Shown: positions 40,150-42,186 of the stretch, in pieces | How the letters are laid out: the number at the start of each line of letters is the position of its first letter | Position numbering within the stretch: the stretch's first letter is position 1 | Assembly: GCA_000824825.2 (NCBI GenBank) | Contig: LM655237.1 | Span: forward strand, 1 to 42,186 | Source: Mesorhizobium sp. ORS 3324 | GTDB taxonomy: Bacteria > Pseudomonadota > Alphaproteobacteria > Rhizobiales > Rhizobiaceae | Length of the DNA: 42,186 nt | Direction: 5' to 3' | Notes under the pieces: model-generated | The model's database searches: none | Told to the model about the DNA's origin: nothing | What the model saw: only the letters and a program-made list of their open reading frames with translations | Position numbers and translations under genes: made by a program

Positions 40150-41064
40150 ATGGCACAGGACAGGAAATCGAAGACCGGATGGTCTCAACAGGCCTGGGCG
40201 CTGCTGAAGCAAAGTGTAAGCGGCTACATCGGTGACAACGCCCTAAGCCATGGCGCGGCAATCGCCTTCTACGCCACCACGTCGCTTGCGCCGATCCTTC
40301 TGATCGTAGTAGCGGTCGCTGGCATCGTTGTTGGCAAGGACGCCGCGCAACTCGCGCTCTCGGCCGAGATATCGGGCGTCATGGGTCCGCAGAGCGCCGA
40401 TCTCCTGAAGGCCACGATCGCCACCGCTTCGCGCGGATGGTCCGGCACGCTGGCCACGATCATCGGGCTCGTGACGCTCCTGATAACGGCCTCCGGCGTC
40501 TTCGGCGAGATGCAGCAGTCGTTGAACAAAATCTGGAAAGTCGAACCAAGCGACATGTCGCTTTCGAGCCTTGTGCGGGCGAGGATGGCAAGCCTTGGCC
40601 TCGTGGCCGCGCTCGGCTTCATGCTCCTGGTGTCGCTCGCGGCGAGCACGGCCATCTCGGCATTGAGCGATGCGATCAACCGGCGCCTGCCGTTCGGCGA
40701 ACTGATCGTGAGCTCCATCAACACGATCATTTCTTTCCTGCTGATCGCGTTGCTCTTCGCGGCGATTTACAAAGTCCTGCCGGACCGCAGCCTCAAATGG
40801 CGGGACGTCGTCGTCGGCGCCCTCGTCACCGCGCTTCTGTTCACCATCGGAAAGTCGCTGATCGGCTGGTACATCGGCAGCAGTTCGATCGCGACCTCCT
40901 ACGGCGCCGCGGGTGCGCTGATGGTGGTGCTGCTGTGGGTTTATTACTCGGCTCAGATCTTTCTGTTCGGCGCCGAAATAACGCGCGCCTATTCGGTAAG
41001 CAGCGGAAGCCGCGCCGATCTTGCGCCGGTTGTGAAGCAAAACGTCGAAAAGACACAAAGGTGA
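40150..41064 (+). CDS. YihY/BrkB-family inner membrane protein
   Basis: 304 residues with six predicted membrane helices. Family signs are HGAAIAFYATTSLAPILLIVVA, FGEMQQSLNKIWKVEP, SLGLVAALGFMLLVSLAAS and SYGAAGALMVVLLWVYYSAQIFLFGAEITRAY. The BrkB name comes from a supposed serum-resistance factor, but the molecular role is unsettled. AGCGGAG lies directly before the ATG. A weak GGAAC-N18-TT site lies at 39987-40011, about 140 bases upstream. The final GAEITRAY motif is complete and followed by a short cytosolic tail. Confidence 0.85.
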   Translation: MAQDRKSKTGWSQQAWALLKQSVSGYIGDNALSHGAAIAFYATTSLAPILLIVVAVAGIVVGKDAAQLALSAEISGVMGPQSADLLKATIATASRGWSGTLATIIGLVTLLITASGVFGEMQQSLNKIWKVEPSDMSLSSLVRARMASLGLVAALGFMLLVSLAASTAISALSDAINRRLPFGELIVSSINTIISFLLIALLFAAIYKVLPDRSLKWRDVVVGALVTALLFTIGKSLIGWYIGSSSIATSYGAAGALMVVLLWVYYSAQIFLFGAEITRAYSVSSGSRADLAPVVKQNVEKTQR

Positions 41065-41196
41065 CGAATCGCCATGTGCTTGACAGCGGAGCTGCTTGTC
41101 CAGGTTGACCTGCACGATCCAGGCCGAGTGCCCCATGGAACCGAGTCCCCGTAAACGACTTATGATTTTGGGGCCGGGCGCAACCCTACCGGTGAC

Positions 41197-42186
41197 ATGG
41201 ACGATCGAAACCGCATTTCACCTGCTCGCGAGACGGCGACGGGCTCGCATCGAGCCAAGGCGCGCAACCGCTTCATCATCGTCATCGGCGCGTCCGCTGG
41301 CGGGGTCGAGCCGCTGAAGAAGATCGTAAGCGATCTTCCCGCCGATTTGCCGGCGGCCGTGTTCATCGTAGTTCATATCGGCCAGGTCAGCTATCTGCCG
41401 GGAATTCTCCAGCGCATCGCGACGCTCAGGACCTCCGTGGCGGAGAACGGCGCAAGAGTCAGAACCGGCAACATCTATGTGGCGCCACCGGGCTTCCATC
41501 TTCTGCTGCATGACGACCACATGATGCTGCGGCGCGGGCCGCGCGAGAACCTCGCCCGGCCGGCGATAGACCCGCTGTTCCGCTCGGCGGCGCTGAGCTA
41601 CGGCGCAAGCGTCATCGGCGTGTTGCTGTCAGGCGCGCTTTCCGACGGCACCGCCGGCTTACGAGCTATCAAGGCCGTGGGCGGTCTCGCGGTGCTCCAG
41701 CACCCCAAGGACGCGCTGGTGCCCTCCATGGTCGAGAGCGCGCTGCGCTATGCCGAAATCGACCATTGCGAACCCGCCGCCAAGCTTGGCGGCTTATTGG
41801 CGAAACTGGCGGCCGAGCCAGCGGGCGAAACCTTGCCGGCCCCTCCGGCAGTCAGGCTGGAGGCGGCGATTGCCGCGCAGGAGCATTCGACCATGAAAAA
41901 AGAAGATCGACTTGGCGAACTCTCGGTATTTACATGCCCGGAATGCCACGGGCCGCTGTGGGAGATCGAGGACGGTGACATGCTGCGCTATCGGTGCCAT
42001 ACCGGGCACGCTTTTACAGTTGACGCGGTGATGGAGGCGCAGGCGATCGAGGCAGACGAGATCTTGTGGAGCCTGTTGCGATCACACCAGCAGCGGGCAG
42101 AATTTGCCCGGCGCATGGCCGAGCGGGAAAAGACGCAGCATCGCTCCGAACTCGCCAACGAGCTTGGCCAGCGGGCGAAGGAATAC
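41197..42186 (+). CDS. CheB-type methylesterase-domain protein with zinc knuckle (partial)
   Basis: The frame from ATG 41197 is open to the window end (330 codons seen), so the gene is incomplete. A CheB methylesterase domain starts near residue 26: FIIVIGASAGGVEPLKKIV with Ser33, VFIVVHIGQ with His60, and LLSGALSDGTAGLRAI with Asp150 form the expected triad. No receiver domain precedes it. After a linker there is a CPEC(247-250) and CHTGH(267-271) zinc-binding pair, then a helical segment. Stand-alone CheB-like proteins of this form are common in soil bacteria and need not act in chemotaxis. A weak GGAAC-N18-TT site is at 41137-41161. Confidence 0.8.
   Translation, partial: MDDRNRISPARETATGSHRAKARNRFIIVIGASAGGVEPLKKIVSDLPADLPAAVFIVVHIGQVSYLPGILQRIATLRTSVAENGARVRTGNIYVAPPGFHLLLHDDHMMLRRGPRENLARPAIDPLFRSAALSYGASVIGVLLSGALSDGTAGLRAIKAVGGLAVLQHPKDALVPSMVESALRYAEIDHCEPAAKLGGLLAKLAAEPAGETLPAPPAVRLEAAIAAQEHSTMKKEDRLGELSVFTCPECHGPLWEIEDGDMLRYRCHTGHAFTVDAVMEAQAIEADEILWSLLRSHQQRAEFARRMAEREKTQHRSELANELGQRAKEY

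Noticed and set aside
1..42186. CRISPR array, tRNA or rRNA genes
   Set aside because: No regularly spaced repeats were seen, and no cloverleaf or rRNA core sequence was noticed on reading both strands.

Overview
The window looks like a chromosomal segment of an alphaproteobacterium of the order Hyphomicrobiales, most likely Mesorhizobium or a close relative. This is an inference from gene content: two full amino-acid-type ABC uptake operons, an HWE-family sensor kinase, PRC-barrel, DUF982, DUF892 and other small rhizobial proteins, IS21, IS256 and IS110-family elements, high GC, and many promoter-like sites of the type used by the alphaproteobacterial general stress sigma factor EcfG (GGAAC, 17 bases, GTT). 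No rRNA, tRNA, CRISPR array or phage structural module was seen.

Positions 1-14535 are mainly a stress-response neighbourhood. It holds a small secreted protein, a zinc-ribbon protein, a peroxiredoxin-like protein, an FAD oxidoreductase with a C-terminal Rieske domain, a zinc-free quinone-oxidoreductase-type dehydrogenase followed by a succinate-semialdehyde-type dehydrogenase, a PAS-PAS-HWE histidine kinase, a DNA topoisomerase IB, a CDF metal exporter and a PRC-barrel protein. Many of these have a GGAAC-N17-GTT site in the right orientation just upstream. One further site sits upstream of no gene but directly before a stretch of about 90 bases that folds into three stems, a candidate stress-controlled small RNA (9710-9799). 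An IS21 remnant and a decayed IS256 copy interrupt the region.

Positions 14795-22518 form a catabolic island: a polar-amino-acid-type ABC transporter (ATPase, binding protein, two permeases), a cupin, a PuuB-like FAD oxidase, a GntR/FadR-type regulator and an aldehyde dehydrogenase. The control region between the regulator and the aldehyde dehydrogenase exists twice. The intact copy lies at 20742-21215. A degraded copy carrying the same operator palindromes lies at 14795-15150, in front of the transporter, so both operons probably answer to the same regulator. Uptake of an amine or amino acid followed by oxidative deamination and aldehyde oxidation is the likely role.

Positions 22978-27718 are a complete branched-chain-amino-acid-type (HAAT) ABC operon with a Tat-exported binding protein and ATGA start/stop overlaps.

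Positions 27719-34493 are a decaying accessory stretch: small rhizobial genes, one with a homopolymer frameshift, remnants of an alpha/beta hydrolase, a DUF1330 protein, a Tat-signal protein and a VC0807-type membrane protein, an XRE regulator, and an apparently intact IS110-family element (32122-33726) bounded by 14-base inverted repeats.

Positions 34494-42186 return to stress-type genes: a divergent Nramp-family transporter, a secreted PRC-barrel protein, a DUF892 (YciF-like) protein, DUF982, an SDR oxidoreductase, a YihY/BrkB membrane protein, and a CheB-type methylesterase that runs off the window end.
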